A stretch of 64,000 nucleotides of DNA from JASEGV01 sp947085405 (GCA_947085405.1 CAMTWO010000009.1:7758-71757), one strand, 5' to 3'; shown: positions 44,356 to 53,254, numbered from the stretch's first letter. Notes: a model not told the origin generated them from the letters alone. A program made the numbers and translations.

Positions 44356-45957
44356 TTACGACCTAATCTGTTTCCACCATCTGTCAATTACATCTTTAGT
44401 GTCGATTGTGCCTTCACGCTTTTGCCATTTCTGATAAAACTTAATATCAGCTCCTGCAGGTTCCGGGTTTGGTTTGTCGATCATCACACGAACAGGAATT
44501 GCAACAGCATCGCCGAGTATGAAAGCTTCACCTTGCCGAAGAGTAGGGAGGACGTCGATAAAATTTTCCATCGCTTCAGGGACAAGTTTTCTGATATAGT
44601 TTTGATCGTGAGGATTGATCAATCTTAATGTAACGAAGTTATTACATTGGGCGAGAACAGTTTCGGAAATTTCAGCAGGTCTTTGGCTTACAATCATACA
44701 GCTAACACCGTATTTGCGTCCTTCTTTTGCAATGCGTTCAACTGTTTTCCTTGCCGACCTCCCGCGCGATCCAAGTGCCGCTGAAAGATATGCGTGTGCT
44801 TCTTCGAATACAATCATTATCGGTAAATTCCTGCGGTCTTTGTTCCAAATATTAAAATCGAAAATAACTCTTCCAAGCAGCGAAACCAAAACATTAGCTA
44901 CATCAAAAGGAACTGCACTCATATCGATTACTGTAATGCGCTTATCGTTCTCGAAGCCAAGTATTTTGGACATCAATGGAGCTAATGTATCGGATGAACG
45001 GTATGCTTTCGGTTTAAATAAAAATTCATACCGCTTGTCGTTTAATTTACTGTCTAAACGTACAAGGAATCTAGTAAATTGTCCATAAAACGGTCCTTCC
45101 TTACCGCCTAACAATCTTTCGCCGTCTAACGATTGCATTCTTACGCGTACATCCATAAAATCGAAGAACAAGGGTGTATCAACTGTTAAAGTTTCTTTTA
45201 ATGCAGAATTTTTCGCCTTCTTGGAATCAACAATCGACTCTCTTAAAATCATCATTTGATTGTTCACGTACTGCTCATTCTCATCTATAAAAGTTTCTTG
45301 TATTTCTTCAAAATTCATGAGCCAGTAAGGCAGCTCTAATTCAGCTAACTTAATAATATTTCCAGTCTCTTTAAATGCCGCCCCATACTCACCGTGTAAA
45401 TCGAGTATTATGACGTGAGTGTTTTCTAATTTATCTACTTTCTGTATGATTGAAGATACGGTAAACGATTTACCTGAACCTGTTGAGCCAAGCACAGCAA
45501 TGTGTTTGGCAAAAAATTTGTCGGCATCCATAAAAAGACGTTCGCCCTTTAAAAGGGATATATCACCAATCGAAAATTGCTGCTCACGATATGATGAAAA
45601 GATTATTTGTAAATCTTCTCTATTTGTGTAATGAATCTTGTCGTTCACAACCGGAAATCTGTTTACACCTTTTTCAAATTTACCATCAACCAGTGTGCCT
45701 ATAAGTTGAATGACAATTTCAGTTTTTTCTATAGCTTCAGAAATCAATCCTTGGCTAGAAGAAACTTGCCGGTTATCTGTTATAAGTCCGATTATATGAG
45801 AATCGTCGCAAGGAATAAAAACATAAGATCCTAATTGTCCAATTCTGAAGGGAGAATCGGATTCGATTACTTTAACATTGAGTTCACCATCAATAATTGC
45901 AATGACATGATTGCTTGAGACAGACTTGATTGTTGCGATTGTTTTTTTAGTATCCAT
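44356..45957 (-). CDS. HerA-like HAS-barrel ATPase
   Basis: 533 aa. N-terminal HAS-barrel-like domain (residues about 5-130), FtsK/HerA-type RecA ATPase with Walker A GSTGSGKS (157-164), Walker B-like IMIVFEEAHAYL and arginine-rich SRGRSARKTVERIAKEGRKYGVS, plus SQRPAEISETVLAQCNN sensor. Bacterial HerA-like ATPases act in DNA processing or, with Sir2/nuclease partners, in defence; there is no NurA or DUF4297 partner next to this gene. A housekeeping role in DNA translocation is equally possible. Confidence 0.85.
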   Translation of the reverse strand: MDTKKTIATIKSVSSNHVIAIIDGELNVKVIESDSPFRIGQLGSYVFIPCDDSHIIGLITDNRQVSSSQGLISEAIEKTEIVIQLIGTLVDGKFEKGVNRFPVVNDKIHYTNREDLQIIFSSYREQQFSIGDISLLKGERLFMDADKFFAKHIAVLGSTGSGKSFTVSSIIQKVDKLENTHVIILDLHGEYGAAFKETGNIIKLAELELPYWLMNFEEIQETFIDENEQYVNNQMMILRESIVDSKKAKNSALKETLTVDTPLFFDFMDVRVRMQSLDGERLLGGKEGPFYGQFTRFLVRLDSKLNDKRYEFLFKPKAYRSSDTLAPLMSKILGFENDKRITVIDMSAVPFDVANVLVSLLGRVIFDFNIWNKDRRNLPIMIVFEEAHAYLSAALGSRGRSARKTVERIAKEGRKYGVSCMIVSQRPAEISETVLAQCNNFVTLRLINPHDQNYIRKLVPEAMENFIDVLPTLRQGEAFILGDAVAIPVRVMIDKPNPEPAGADIKFYQKWQKREGTIDTKDVIDRWWKQIRS

Positions 45958-45972
45958 TTGAGTGTATTATTT

Positions 45973-47205
45973 TTAAATTTTACGTTTAATTATTACTAAA
46001 GTTTTATCATCTGAATGTGGGTTAGGTTTTTCAAATAAAAATAATCGATCCAATATTATTTGTGATATTTCCTTTGGCGACAGTGAATGATTATTTCGTA
46101 TTATTTCTTTTAGAGGGTCTTCGCCGAACATCTCACCGAATTCGTTTCTCGCTTCTGTAACGCCATCTGTATATAGTAAAAGCACGTTGCCCGGATTTAT
46201 CAAGGTGCTTTCCGTTTTATATTTTTCATTCGGAAAGGGTCCTAATATCTGTCCGGTAGTTTCAAGTGTTTCGAACGTATTCGTTTCCTGCCGGTACAAA
46301 ATTGGATTATTGTGCCCTGCATTAGTAAAAATACACAAACCATTTTTATCGTTGCTTAACTCGCAATAAAAGAGAGTAACAAAATTTGATTCTTTAAACA
46401 CGTGGTTCAAGAGGTTGTTGATTTTGCTGATTAGCGTACTCATTTTTGTGTTGAAACCAAACCCCATGTGCAACGCTCCGGATACATATAAAGCCTGGGC
46501 AGCGGCGGCGAGACCCTTACTTGCGGCGTCTGCGATTACAACACCGAGTCTATCTTCGGAATCTTCCGACTCAAGATAATCGAAGAAGTCGCCACCTACT
46601 ACCTGATCGGGCAATGATACACCATAAATATCATAAAAGTGGAATTTTACTTCGTGCGCAGGCAAAATACTCTTTTGAATTTCGCTCGCTTTGTCCAAAT
46701 CTTTTTCTAACCGTTTCGCCTTTTGTTCGATTTGCTTGCTCCTGATGACATTAGTGAGCGAAACGCTTATAATATTGAGTGTATCTGCAAAGCTTTTGTC
46801 CGTATTGTCGGAATTAAATGCCAGCATATATTTGTAGACCGTTTTGCCTTGATGTTTTATTTTTTCACCGACACCTGTCGCCGAGTATTGAACGATTCCT
46901 TTTTTTCTTAAATAATAGTCAGTTTCTGTAGCCAAAAATGTTCTTATTTTTGGCAACTCCAGGAACAGCGGATAATCTTTGAGCTTGAGTTGATAATCAG
47001 GTTTAATTTTCGGGATGTCGCCTTCCTGATACTTTAAATTGTATGAATTCGTTTTTGTGCTGAACTTCCATAACCTGCCACCTTTTATTTTTATATCTTC
47101 AGAATGGATGATTGCATGAATTACAGATATGAGCAATTCTTCTGTATTAGAAGCTGATTGAGAAGCGAGATTTTCGATTGTTCTGTATAGCTTTCGTATG
47201 TGCAT
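45973..47205 (-). CDS. RsbU-type PP2C (SpoIIE) serine phosphatase with GAF-like input
   Basis: 410 aa. Residues about 1-165 look like a GAF-type sensory domain, then a helix (KRLEKDLDKASEIQKSILP) and the SpoIIE phosphatase domain with metal motifs VGGDFFDYL, GVVIADAASKG, FTNAGHNNPIL and LLYTDGVTEARN. Dephosphorylates an anti-sigma-factor antagonist in partner-switching systems; no such partner is in the window. Confidence 0.9.
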   Translation of the reverse strand: MHIRKLYRTIENLASQSASNTEELLISVIHAIIHSEDIKIKGGRLWKFSTKTNSYNLKYQEGDIPKIKPDYQLKLKDYPLFLELPKIRTFLATETDYYLRKKGIVQYSATGVGEKIKHQGKTVYKYMLAFNSDNTDKSFADTLNIISVSLTNVIRSKQIEQKAKRLEKDLDKASEIQKSILPAHEVKFHFYDIYGVSLPDQVVGGDFFDYLESEDSEDRLGVVIADAASKGLAAAAQALYVSGALHMGFGFNTKMSTLISKINNLLNHVFKESNFVTLFYCELSNDKNGLCIFTNAGHNNPILYRQETNTFETLETTGQILGPFPNEKYKTESTLINPGNVLLLYTDGVTEARNEFGEMFGEDPLKEIIRNNHSLSPKEISQIILDRLFLFEKPNPHSDDKTLVIIKRKI

Positions 47206-47212
47206 AATAATT

Positions 47213-47872
47213 TTATTGGTGATAATTCATTTCGCCGGCACGAACTTCAAACTTCAAAAAATCTTCTTCGCGGGGCAATGGGCAGGAGTAAATTGGAGAA
47301 TAAGCACAATAAGGATTGTGCGCTTTATTTAAGTCGATTACGTAAATGTGTTCCGGGTTGGTATCTTCATTACCGATTTCAACATACCTGCCGATTTTGT
47401 AGGTTTCTTTCCCGGAAGTATGATCCCGGAACCAGAAACTTAAATAATCCTTGAACTTAGCGTATCGCACCGAATCATAAGGTGTGAATTTGTAAACATT
47501 GATTCTATGTTCGCGTCCTTGATAATAAAGTTTGAAGTAACCGTATTTCAGATGCCTGCGTTCGTCTCCCTTTGTTCCCAAGACTATTACTGTGTCCGAA
47601 TTTGAATGCACGTAAAGTTTCGATTCAAAGTAAAACGATAAATCGGGATTGAAATATTTTAAACCGCTAAACTCAATCGTCGTGTCCCGTTGAAAAGGGG
47701 ATGCGGGCGAAGCCCTGAAGAAGGAATCTGTTTCCGCGCGGTAAGTTAAAATATCGTTGACGACTCGTGCACTATCGGCGGCAGTGGTTATTGAATTAGT
47801 TTGCCTTGATGAACAAGCGTAGAAAGAAATCAAAAAAGAAAATAGTGCGATGGTAAAGAAGATTTGTTTCAT
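47213..47872 (-). CDS. DUF1684 lipoprotein
   Basis: 219 aa. Lipobox FYAC (Cys20). DUF1684 landmarks: YRAETDSFFRASPASPF, FSGLKYFNPDL and the C-terminal AHNPYCAYSPIYSCPLP with KFEVRAGE. Function of the family is unknown. Overlaps the EF-P-like gene end by 4 bp. Confidence 0.88.
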   Translation of the reverse strand: MKQIFFTIALFSFLISFYACSSRQTNSITTAADSARVVNDILTYRAETDSFFRASPASPFQRDTTIEFSGLKYFNPDLSFYFESKLYVHSNSDTVIVLGTKGDERRHLKYGYFKLYYQGREHRINVYKFTPYDSVRYAKFKDYLSFWFRDHTSGKETYKIGRYVEIGNEDTNPEHIYVIDLNKAHNPYCAYSPIYSCPLPREEDFLKFEVRAGEMNYHQ

Positions 47873-48441
47873 ATTTTTTTTAGAGGAACTCTGTCGATGT
47901 ATTTAATTTTTTCGGTATCGATTCTGACTGTTTCGCCGGCTTCGATAAATTGCGGGACCAGAAGTTCAATACCGTTTTCTAATGTAGCAGGTTTCAATGT
48001 ATTGTCGCTGCCTTCACGTCTTCCGACACCTGTCGAGGCGATTTTCAATTCAATTACTTTTGGAAATTGAATTAAAATAGGTTGGTCGTTTAAAAGCTCT
48101 ATGGTTACTTTTATACCTTCTTTCAAAAATCTCTCGTCTGTTTCGATTCGGGTTTTATGAATCGGGACTTGCTCATAATTTTCAGAATCCATGAAAAATA
48201 GTTCATCGCCTGAAGTGTAAATATATTCCATATACCGTTTCGATAATTCAACTTCTTCGACCTTTTCGTTCATCTTCAAACGTTTATCGGTAATATGACC
48301 GGATGGAAGCTCTTTCAGTTTCAACTCCATAAATCCTTGCATCTGTCCGGTGCCGGCGTGTCGGGTAACTTCCATAACACGGTATAATTTATCTTCTAAC
48401 CGTATGGTTGAACCGGCTTTTAACTCAGTTACGAATAACAT
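47869..48441 (-). CDS. efp: Elongation factor P-like protein with unusual loop
   Basis: 190 aa, three-domain EF-P layout; C-terminal domain with STGVGRREGSDNTLKPATLENGIELLVPQFIEAGE matches EF-P. In canonical EF-P the loop tip PGKGxA carries the modified Lys34 (or Arg32 in other groups); here the aligned loop is HAGTGQMQGF, so Thr31 takes the Lys position and no Lys or Arg is at the tip. EF-P relieves polyproline stalling; this version may be unmodified or a divergent paralogue. Confidence 0.88.
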   Translation of the reverse strand: MLFVTELKAGSTIRLEDKLYRVMEVTRHAGTGQMQGFMELKLKELPSGHITDKRLKMNEKVEEVELSKRYMEYIYTSGDELFFMDSENYEQVPIHKTRIETDERFLKEGIKVTIELLNDQPILIQFPKVIELKIASTGVGRREGSDNTLKPATLENGIELLVPQFIEAGETVRIDTEKIKYIDRVPLKKI

Positions 48442-48475
48442 AATTTTTACTCCACAATGATTAAATATCGGTTAA

Positions 48476-48625
48476 TCCGCCAAAGGCGGACGAGGGTTAT
48501 ACCCGCCTGGAGGACGGACAGGTTCCCCGCCTCTTGAGGCGAATAAATAAAATTTGTTTTTAGATACCTCGCTGCCCCGCCTGCCAAAGTCCGCCAAGGC
48601 GGACGGTGGGCAGGTTGCGGCGAGG
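48476..48625. repeat. Cluster of GC-rich palindromes upstream of EF-P-like gene
   Basis: TCCGCCAAAGGCGGA (48476-48490) is followed by a 59-bp imperfect cruciform (48567-48625) with outer arms CCTCGC/GCGAGG, inner CCTGCC/GGGCAGG and core TCCGCCAAGGCGGA (48590-48603). The stretch is sharply GC-richer than its surroundings and has no ORF of its own. Confidence 0.8.
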
Positions 48626-48739
48626 AGATTCACTTGTAAATAATAAAACTGCACTAATGTAATTGATTTTAAGGATTTATGCAAAGAATTTGTATGAGCT
48701 CATCTGCGGTTTTAATATGTGAGTGTTTCACCAAACCCG

Positions 48740-48839
48740 AAAATTTGAAAATTGCCGCACTGAAAAACAGTTTACCCCGCTCTGCGGGGCTGTCCGTGTT
48801 GTCCAAAGGACTCCTTCGGAGAGCGGCTTGTTATGTTGC
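48740..48839 (-). repeat. attC-like site E (half site) after CNNM/CBS cassette
   Basis: On the minus strand it starts GCAACATAACAAGCCGCT (from 48839), the R''-L'' end of an attC, 11 bp past the stop of the CNNM/CBS gene. A palindrome CCCCGCTCTGCGGGG lies at 48775-48789. A matching L'-R' half toward the EF-P gene was not found. The 10-bp end GCAACATAAC is the exact complement of GTTATGTTGC at the other end of the same cassette (50151-50160). Confidence 0.65.
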
Positions 48840-48850
48840 CAGATTATAGC

Positions 48851-50125
48851 TCATCTGATTTTTTTTACGATAATTTTGTCTATCCGTTTACCATCCATAT
48901 CTATAACTTCAAATTGATATGAACCATAATTTATTATATCTCCTTCTTTTGGGATACTGTCAAGTTGATGCATTATAAAGCCGCTGAAAGTAGAATAATC
49001 CTTAGTTTTAAATTCAATTGAAAAAAAGTCGGCTACTTTATTTATTTCTGTTGAACCGTCAACTAAATACGTTCCATCTTTTCTCTCGAATATTATTTGT
49101 TCTGATTCTTCAAACTTTTCTGGAAGGTCTCCAAAGATATCTTCAATTAAATCGTGCAATGTTATAAGCCCTTGAGTGCCACCATATTCATCAACGATCA
49201 ATGCAATGGTTGACTTGTGGCTGCGAAACTTTTCGAGTAGGTCAAAAGAATAAATAGATTCTGGAATTACTAGAACTTCATTTAAAATAGTTCGTATATC
49301 AAAAGATGGATCGTTATAATATTTTATTAAAAATTCTTTTGACTCAGCAAGTCCTAATAAATTGTCTATATTTTTTTCACATACAAAATATCTGGAATAA
49401 TGATGCGAGGAAATAAACTGAAAGATTTCTTGATTTGTCATTGATGAATCAATCCACTCAATATTTTTTCTTGGAATCAATATTGAATTAACTTTTTTGT
49501 CATTAAAACTGAATACTTTTTTGATCATTTCCGATTCTTCTTTTTCAAAAGTTCCGTGAAATGTTCCAAGTTCCAATAGTGATTTTAATTCATCTTCAGT
49601 AACAGGTGGTTCTTCGTTCTTTTTAACACGTATAAAAAACAAAATAAATTTTGTTGATATACTTAAAAATCCAACAATTGGGGCAAATGCCTTTGTAATA
49701 AAATACATTAGTGGCGCACTAAGTAATGTAATTTTTTCAGGATTGTTTAATGCAATTCTTTTTGGAACAAGTTCGCCTATTACTAATGACAAGTATGTTA
49801 TTATAGTAACTATAAGCGCAAAAGATATTTCAACAGAATATGGTTTTAGATAATCTATTTTCTCTAAATAGGGCGTTAAATCTTCAGCCATTGCATATCC
49901 ACCGAAAGCACCGGCAAGAATTCCGATTGATGTAATTCCTATTTGAACCGCCGATAAAAATTTTTCAGGTTCATTCAATAAATAAAGTGCCTTCTTTGCA
50001 GAAGCATTCCCCTTTTTTGCTTTGTCTTCTAACTTAAATCGCTTTGCAGAAACAAAAGCAATCTCACTCATCGCTAGCAAACCATTAAAGAATAATAGAA
50101 TTATAATAATTACTATTTCATACAT
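48851..50125 (-). CDS. CNNM/CBS-domain membrane protein (HlyC/CorC family), cassette-borne
   Basis: 424 aa from ATG 50125; a longer frame to 50230 only translates attC DNA. CNNM (DUF21) membrane domain (residues 1-190, with MSEIAFVSAKRFKLEDKAKKG and GELVPKRIAL), two CBS domains (about 205-320, with LIPRKNIEWIDSS and TIALIVDEYGGTQGLITLHDLIEDIFGDL) and a C-terminal CorC/HlyC FAD-like domain. The family exports or regulates Mg2+/Co2+. It fills an integron-type cassette (48830-50160). Confidence 0.9.
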   Translation of the reverse strand: MYEIVIIIILLFFNGLLAMSEIAFVSAKRFKLEDKAKKGNASAKKALYLLNEPEKFLSAVQIGITSIGILAGAFGGYAMAEDLTPYLEKIDYLKPYSVEISFALIVTIITYLSLVIGELVPKRIALNNPEKITLLSAPLMYFITKAFAPIVGFLSISTKFILFFIRVKKNEEPPVTEDELKSLLELGTFHGTFEKEESEMIKKVFSFNDKKVNSILIPRKNIEWIDSSMTNQEIFQFISSHHYSRYFVCEKNIDNLLGLAESKEFLIKYYNDPSFDIRTILNEVLVIPESIYSFDLLEKFRSHKSTIALIVDEYGGTQGLITLHDLIEDIFGDLPEKFEESEQIIFERKDGTYLVDGSTEINKVADFFSIEFKTKDYSTFSGFIMHQLDSIPKEGDIINYGSYQFEVIDMDGKRIDKIIVKKIR

Positions 50126-50150
50126 ATTGTTTTGTATTCCTAATTTTATA

Positions 50151-50302
50151 GCAACATAACGGCGTTGCCGATAATTCTTCGGCAAGCTCAGGACAAGCCG
50201 GTGCCCCAGCTTGCCCGCCGAAGTTTCCACCTACATAACGTAGGCGTGAATACCGAGTGCGATCCGTTGACTAACTCTCCATTGTGGGGGCGTCCGGCTA
50301 AT
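50151..50302 (-). repeat. attC-like site D, carrying an inserted REP-like sequence
   Basis: R' side is GTTATGTTGC on the minus strand (50151-50160), then the arm AGCCGGTGCCCC (50196-50207) pairing with GGGGCGTCCGGCT (50287-50299) across one extra base at the same place as in sites A and B. Between R' and the arm sits TTCTTCGGCAAGCTCAGGACAA, a known-looking REP-type sequence whose partner CTTGCCCGCCGAAG follows at 50210-50223. The R'' box is degenerate, so the nucleotidyltransferase end of the cassette is blurred. Confidence 0.65.
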
Positions 50303-50303
50303 T

Positions 50304-50579
50304 CTAAAATTGACAATAAAGAAGAATACCTTCTGATTTTACCATTGAACTCAACAAGGATTTCTTCTTCAGATCAATTAAATCAACTGGTTTTGAAAGG
50401 GCAAAAATTAATTCACTGTAAAACTTAAAAAAAAGCGAATCGGATATTCCCTCAACTGCCAAATCAATATCATTCGGTTCTCTTTCCGGGTCAAGATTAG
50501 AACCCAAAAGATACAATTTGGGCACATCATATTTTTTGGCAATCTCAACTAATAGATATTTATCTTCGTTCGAAATCAT
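50304..50579 (-). CDS. MNT-type nucleotidyltransferase domain protein
   Basis: 91 aa from ATG 50579; the longer frame to 50633 is attC-derived. Pol-beta-type nucleotidyltransferase core YLLGSNLDPEREPNDIDLAV (GS...DxD) without a third obvious Asp block. Such proteins usually pair with a HEPN protein as toxin-antitoxin; no HEPN partner lies beside it. Its coding end lies in the R'' region of site D and its start directly abuts the interior of site C, so this cassette appears rearranged. Confidence 0.72.
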   Translation of the reverse strand: MISNEDKYLLVEIAKKYDVPKLYLLGSNLDPEREPNDIDLAVEGISDSLFFKFYSELIFALSKPVDLIDLKKKSLLSSMVKSEGILLYCQF

Positions 50580-50589
50580 GTTTAAAACT

Positions 50590-50735
50590 AACTTAAAAAA
50601 ACATTTATTTAACAGAACTACTTTGAACAACACAGCCGAAACGGAACTACTAACTCTAAAACTTCTAAAATGCCGAAAGCGAAAACAGCCTGCCCGCCTC
50701 TGGCGGGGCGTCCGCTTGATTGGCTGGTTATATGC
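50590..50735 (-). repeat. attC-like site C (truncated at its L'-R' end)
   Basis: Minus strand begins GCATATAACCAGCCAATCAAGCGGACGCC, with R'' ATATAAC and L'' AAGCGG-a-CGCC as in site B. Its interior (GTTTTCGC..TTCGGCATTTT ... GTAGTTCCG; AGTAGTTCTGTTAAATAAATG) matches site B and the 37.2-kb site. The last part is replaced by the nucleotidyltransferase gene start. A CCCGCCTCTGGCGGG palindrome (50693-50707) sits in the loop. It lies 5 bp past the stop of the endonuclease-like gene. Confidence 0.78.
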
Positions 50736-50739
50736 GGTA

Positions 50740-51897
50740 TTAATATTGTACTACATTAAATACTAAATTATGATTCACTATTTCGTATTCGACGTATTTC
50801 AATGGAAAACAATTTTGATTTCTGTTATTGAAGGTCTGAAAACTTCGCACAATGTTTTGGTAAGAAGGTTGGGTTTTATCTAGAATTATTTTTGCAACTA
50901 GAACAGGTTGTATGTCACTAACGCGATTGGGAATGTAATACTGTTCAAGCCAATCTACGTAGCGTTGTAATTGATAAATATTTTCAGTACTTGCTTCAAC
51001 TGCTTTCAATTCTATTGCTTCAATTATTCTTGAATTAGAATTAAGTAGCGATATTGCTACATCAATTCTCTGCATTCCTACACCACAAGAAACTTCATTA
51101 CCTAACCATTCCATCGGTAAACCACCAATAAGACAAGTATCTAAACTTGGGTTTGTACCTCTCCCAACATTTTGAATAGTATATGCTTGTAAATGAGATT
51201 CAAATGCTTTGTGGTTGTTGTATTTGTTTTCCAGTCTAGGGAAAATATTTATTATTTCTCTTCGCCCTTCATAGTTATTACCTCGGTTGTTGGCAACAAT
51301 TTCTTGATTGTTATAATCATAGGTGAAGTAATCAGCATTTAAGGTTTGTCGATTATTTTTATCACGCAAAAGTTTAAAGAGTCTTTCACTTTCATAAATT
51401 GTAATCATTGTGTTTCCACGATTGCCCTTAAGTTTTCTGTAAATTAAACTCCAAAGCATTTGATTGGGGGATTGAATATGCTTGATCTCATCGAGTGCTT
51501 CCCATTCTGTAACACCTTTAGAAAATATTTCATATCGTTCAAGTAACGTTCTAAATGTTAGTGATTTGACTAAGTCTGTTTTTAAATATTGGTTTTCATC
51601 ATTATTATCTAAAAATGATAAGTTTTCTCTTGCTTTAAATATACCGTAAAACTTTCCGTCATATATTCCTTGCGAAGCATTTTGCTGTAAATAAAAAATT
51701 ATAAAATCTCCTACTCTAATTCTTTGAGAATCAGAAATCATTCCTACTAAATTATTCTCGGTTGCATATGGTAGGTCTGTCAAAGGTCCATCGTTAAAAT
51801 CAATATATTTATCACCAGCACCAGTCCCAGCAAATAAATATTCTAAGTGGATTTTAAAAGTTGTTGTATCTACGATAAAAACATGTGTTGTAGCCAT
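50740..51897 (-). CDS. Putative restriction endonuclease (cassette-borne R-M pair)
   Basis: 385 aa. The C-terminal part carries a PD-(D/E)XK-like signature: QRIDVAISLLNSNSRIIEAIELKAVEAS (Asp...Glu-Leu-Lys) followed by a Gln helix YQLQRYVDWLEQYY. The N-terminal 120 residues (HVFIVDTTTF, YLFAGTGAGDK, VGDFIIFYLQ, GIFKAREN) resemble an EVE/PUA-like modified-base or DNA-reading fold. Encoded 3 bp after the methyltransferase gene on the same strand, so the pair is best read as a type II restriction-modification system. Specificity unknown. Confidence 0.72.
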   Translation of the reverse strand: MATTHVFIVDTTTFKIHLEYLFAGTGAGDKYIDFNDGPLTDLPYATENNLVGMISDSQRIRVGDFIIFYLQQNASQGIYDGKFYGIFKARENLSFLDNNDENQYLKTDLVKSLTFRTLLERYEIFSKGVTEWEALDEIKHIQSPNQMLWSLIYRKLKGNRGNTMITIYESERLFKLLRDKNNRQTLNADYFTYDYNNQEIVANNRGNNYEGRREIINIFPRLENKYNNHKAFESHLQAYTIQNVGRGTNPSLDTCLIGGLPMEWLGNEVSCGVGMQRIDVAISLLNSNSRIIEAIELKAVEASTENIYQLQRYVDWLEQYYIPNRVSDIQPVLVAKIILDKTQPSYQNIVRSFQTFNNRNQNCFPLKYVEYEIVNHNLVFNVVQY

Positions 51898-51900
51898 AAT

Positions 51901-52998
51901 TTATAATGTTCCTATTTTGTTATAAGAAGTTTTTTCTTTCTTAAATAGAAAAATGTATTCGTGCTTAAAGATGTAAAAACCACCAACGAGAGCGCGATAT
52001 CGCCATAACTCTTTTTGGTTCATTTTACCTTTTGTTTCTTCAAAGTTTTTAATAATTGTAGATTTAAGTTTGTAACCTCTTTTAAGGAATTCTTGCATTG
52101 TATAAAAAGCAAGTGGTATCCATTCACCGCCGGAGTATTTGTCTCCAATTACCAAAGCGCAGTAACGATTTTTATCAAGAACATCATAGGATTTTTCAAT
52201 TAGACGTCCCATTTGCTGAAGAAAGAATTCAATACTTTTTGCATTGGACAAGTCGTGTGGATTCTCACTGAACTTGATAATATCCCAATAAGGTGGGTGC
52301 ATTATTATAAACTGAACTGAATTAATGCCAAGTTTTTTTAATGCTTCTCCATAATAAAGTTCAGTGCTGTCTGCGATTAATATTTCTGTTCTGGCATTAT
52401 AAGAGTTATTTTCCTTCAGAATATTTTTCTCCGCAATTTTAACTACCGCTGGATTTAGTTCAATACCAACTCCATTTCTACCAAGACGTTTACATTCAAT
52501 CAAAGTTGTTCCGCTTCCAAGAAAAGTATCCAAAACCCAATCCCCTTGTTTAGTGTATCTTCGTAGAAGTTGATTCGGTATTTGCGGAATGAAATTCCCC
52601 CAGTAACCAGCATTGTGTGCGCCAGAATTATCACGTTTATCCATAATCCATAAACTATCGGTAATTATATCGTCATATTCTTTCCATCGGTTTAGGTTGA
52701 GATCATTTATTTTACTCGTTTTGATTTCTGTTAATGATTTAATTAGCCGTTGAACGTAATATTTAGTTCTATCGAGCGTTTGTGTTTCAAGTATTTGGTT
52801 TATCTCACCATTGATATACTTTGCGTCAATTTTTATTGTATCCCCATTCAGCCCAATGTTTAGAAATCCTAATTTATCTGCTTTTAAATTTGTTATGTTA
52901 TTCTTTATCTCTTCAATTCCAAGTTTGATTTTAGACAAATCTTCTTTTGTTAAAAGTTCGACTAATGTGTCAGTTATTTTGGGTCGATTTAGGATCAT
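51901..52998 (-). CDS. DNA methyltransferase of cassette-borne R-M pair
   Basis: 365 aa. SAM motif DTFLGSGTTLIECKRLGRNGVGIELNP (about residues 157-185) precedes the catalytic motif HPPYW (about residue 230, variant of D/N/S-PPY/W), giving the I-before-IV order of N6/N4 amino methyltransferases. The N-terminal 120 residues are helical, perhaps target recognition. The following gene is nuclease-like. ATG 52998 lies 67 bp inside the cassette after core site GCATATAAC (53057-53065). Confidence 0.88.
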   Translation of the reverse strand: MILNRPKITDTLVELLTKEDLSKIKLGIEEIKNNITNLKADKLGFLNIGLNGDTIKIDAKYINGEINQILETQTLDRTKYYVQRLIKSLTEIKTSKINDLNLNRWKEYDDIITDSLWIMDKRDNSGAHNAGYWGNFIPQIPNQLLRRYTKQGDWVLDTFLGSGTTLIECKRLGRNGVGIELNPAVVKIAEKNILKENNSYNARTEILIADSTELYYGEALKKLGINSVQFIIMHPPYWDIIKFSENPHDLSNAKSIEFFLQQMGRLIEKSYDVLDKNRYCALVIGDKYSGGEWIPLAFYTMQEFLKRGYKLKSTIIKNFEETKGKMNQKELWRYRALVGGFYIFKHEYIFLFKKEKTSYNKIGTL

Positions 52999-53056
52999 GA
53001 GTTTTCCATTTTTGTTTTAATCAAATATAACCTATTTCTGAATTTTTATTTAATTA

Positions 53057-53250
53057 GCATATAACGGCATTGCCGATAAGCGGCGCCCCAGAACAAGGAT
53101 GCCGAACAATACCAACAACTTTTTGTTTATTGAAAATTTTATTTAATAGAACTACTTTACACAAGCAACATTACACGGAACAACAAAGCCAACAATTACG
53201 AAAATACTGAATGCGAATACGGCGTCCGCTTGATTGGCGGGTTATAAAGC
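53057..53250 (-). repeat. attC-like site B, complete
   Basis: On the minus strand: R'' GCTTTATAAC (53241-53250), spacer CCGCCAATC, L'' AAGCGGaCGCC, a loop of about 140 bases, L' GGCGCCGCTT, spacer ATCGGCAATGCC, and R' GTTATATGC (53057-53065). L'' and L' pair perfectly except for one extra A in L'', the extrahelical base expected in attC bottom strands. Length of about 190 bp and a long imperfectly folded loop recall the Vibrio VCR type. It begins 4 bp past the stop of the membrane protein gene. Confidence 0.85.
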
Positions 53251-53254
53251 GTGC

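Noticed and set aside
44356..45957. HerA-nuclease defence pair
   Set aside because: No NurA, SIR2 or DUF4297-type partner is adjacent; neighbours are housekeeping or the toxin-antitoxin patch, so no system is claimed.
48472..48684. 70-residue minus-strand frame over the GC-rich palindromes
   Set aside because: Repetitive composition with no SD or family; it is a by-product of the palindrome cluster.
48840..50230. Longer CNNM/CBS protein starting at 50230
   Set aside because: The first 35 codons are attC DNA; the family start MYEIVIIIILLFFNG begins at 50125 with the cassette border just before it.
50580..50633. Longer nucleotidyltransferase starting at 50633
   Set aside because: The extra 18 residues are a translation of site C repeat DNA shared with site B.
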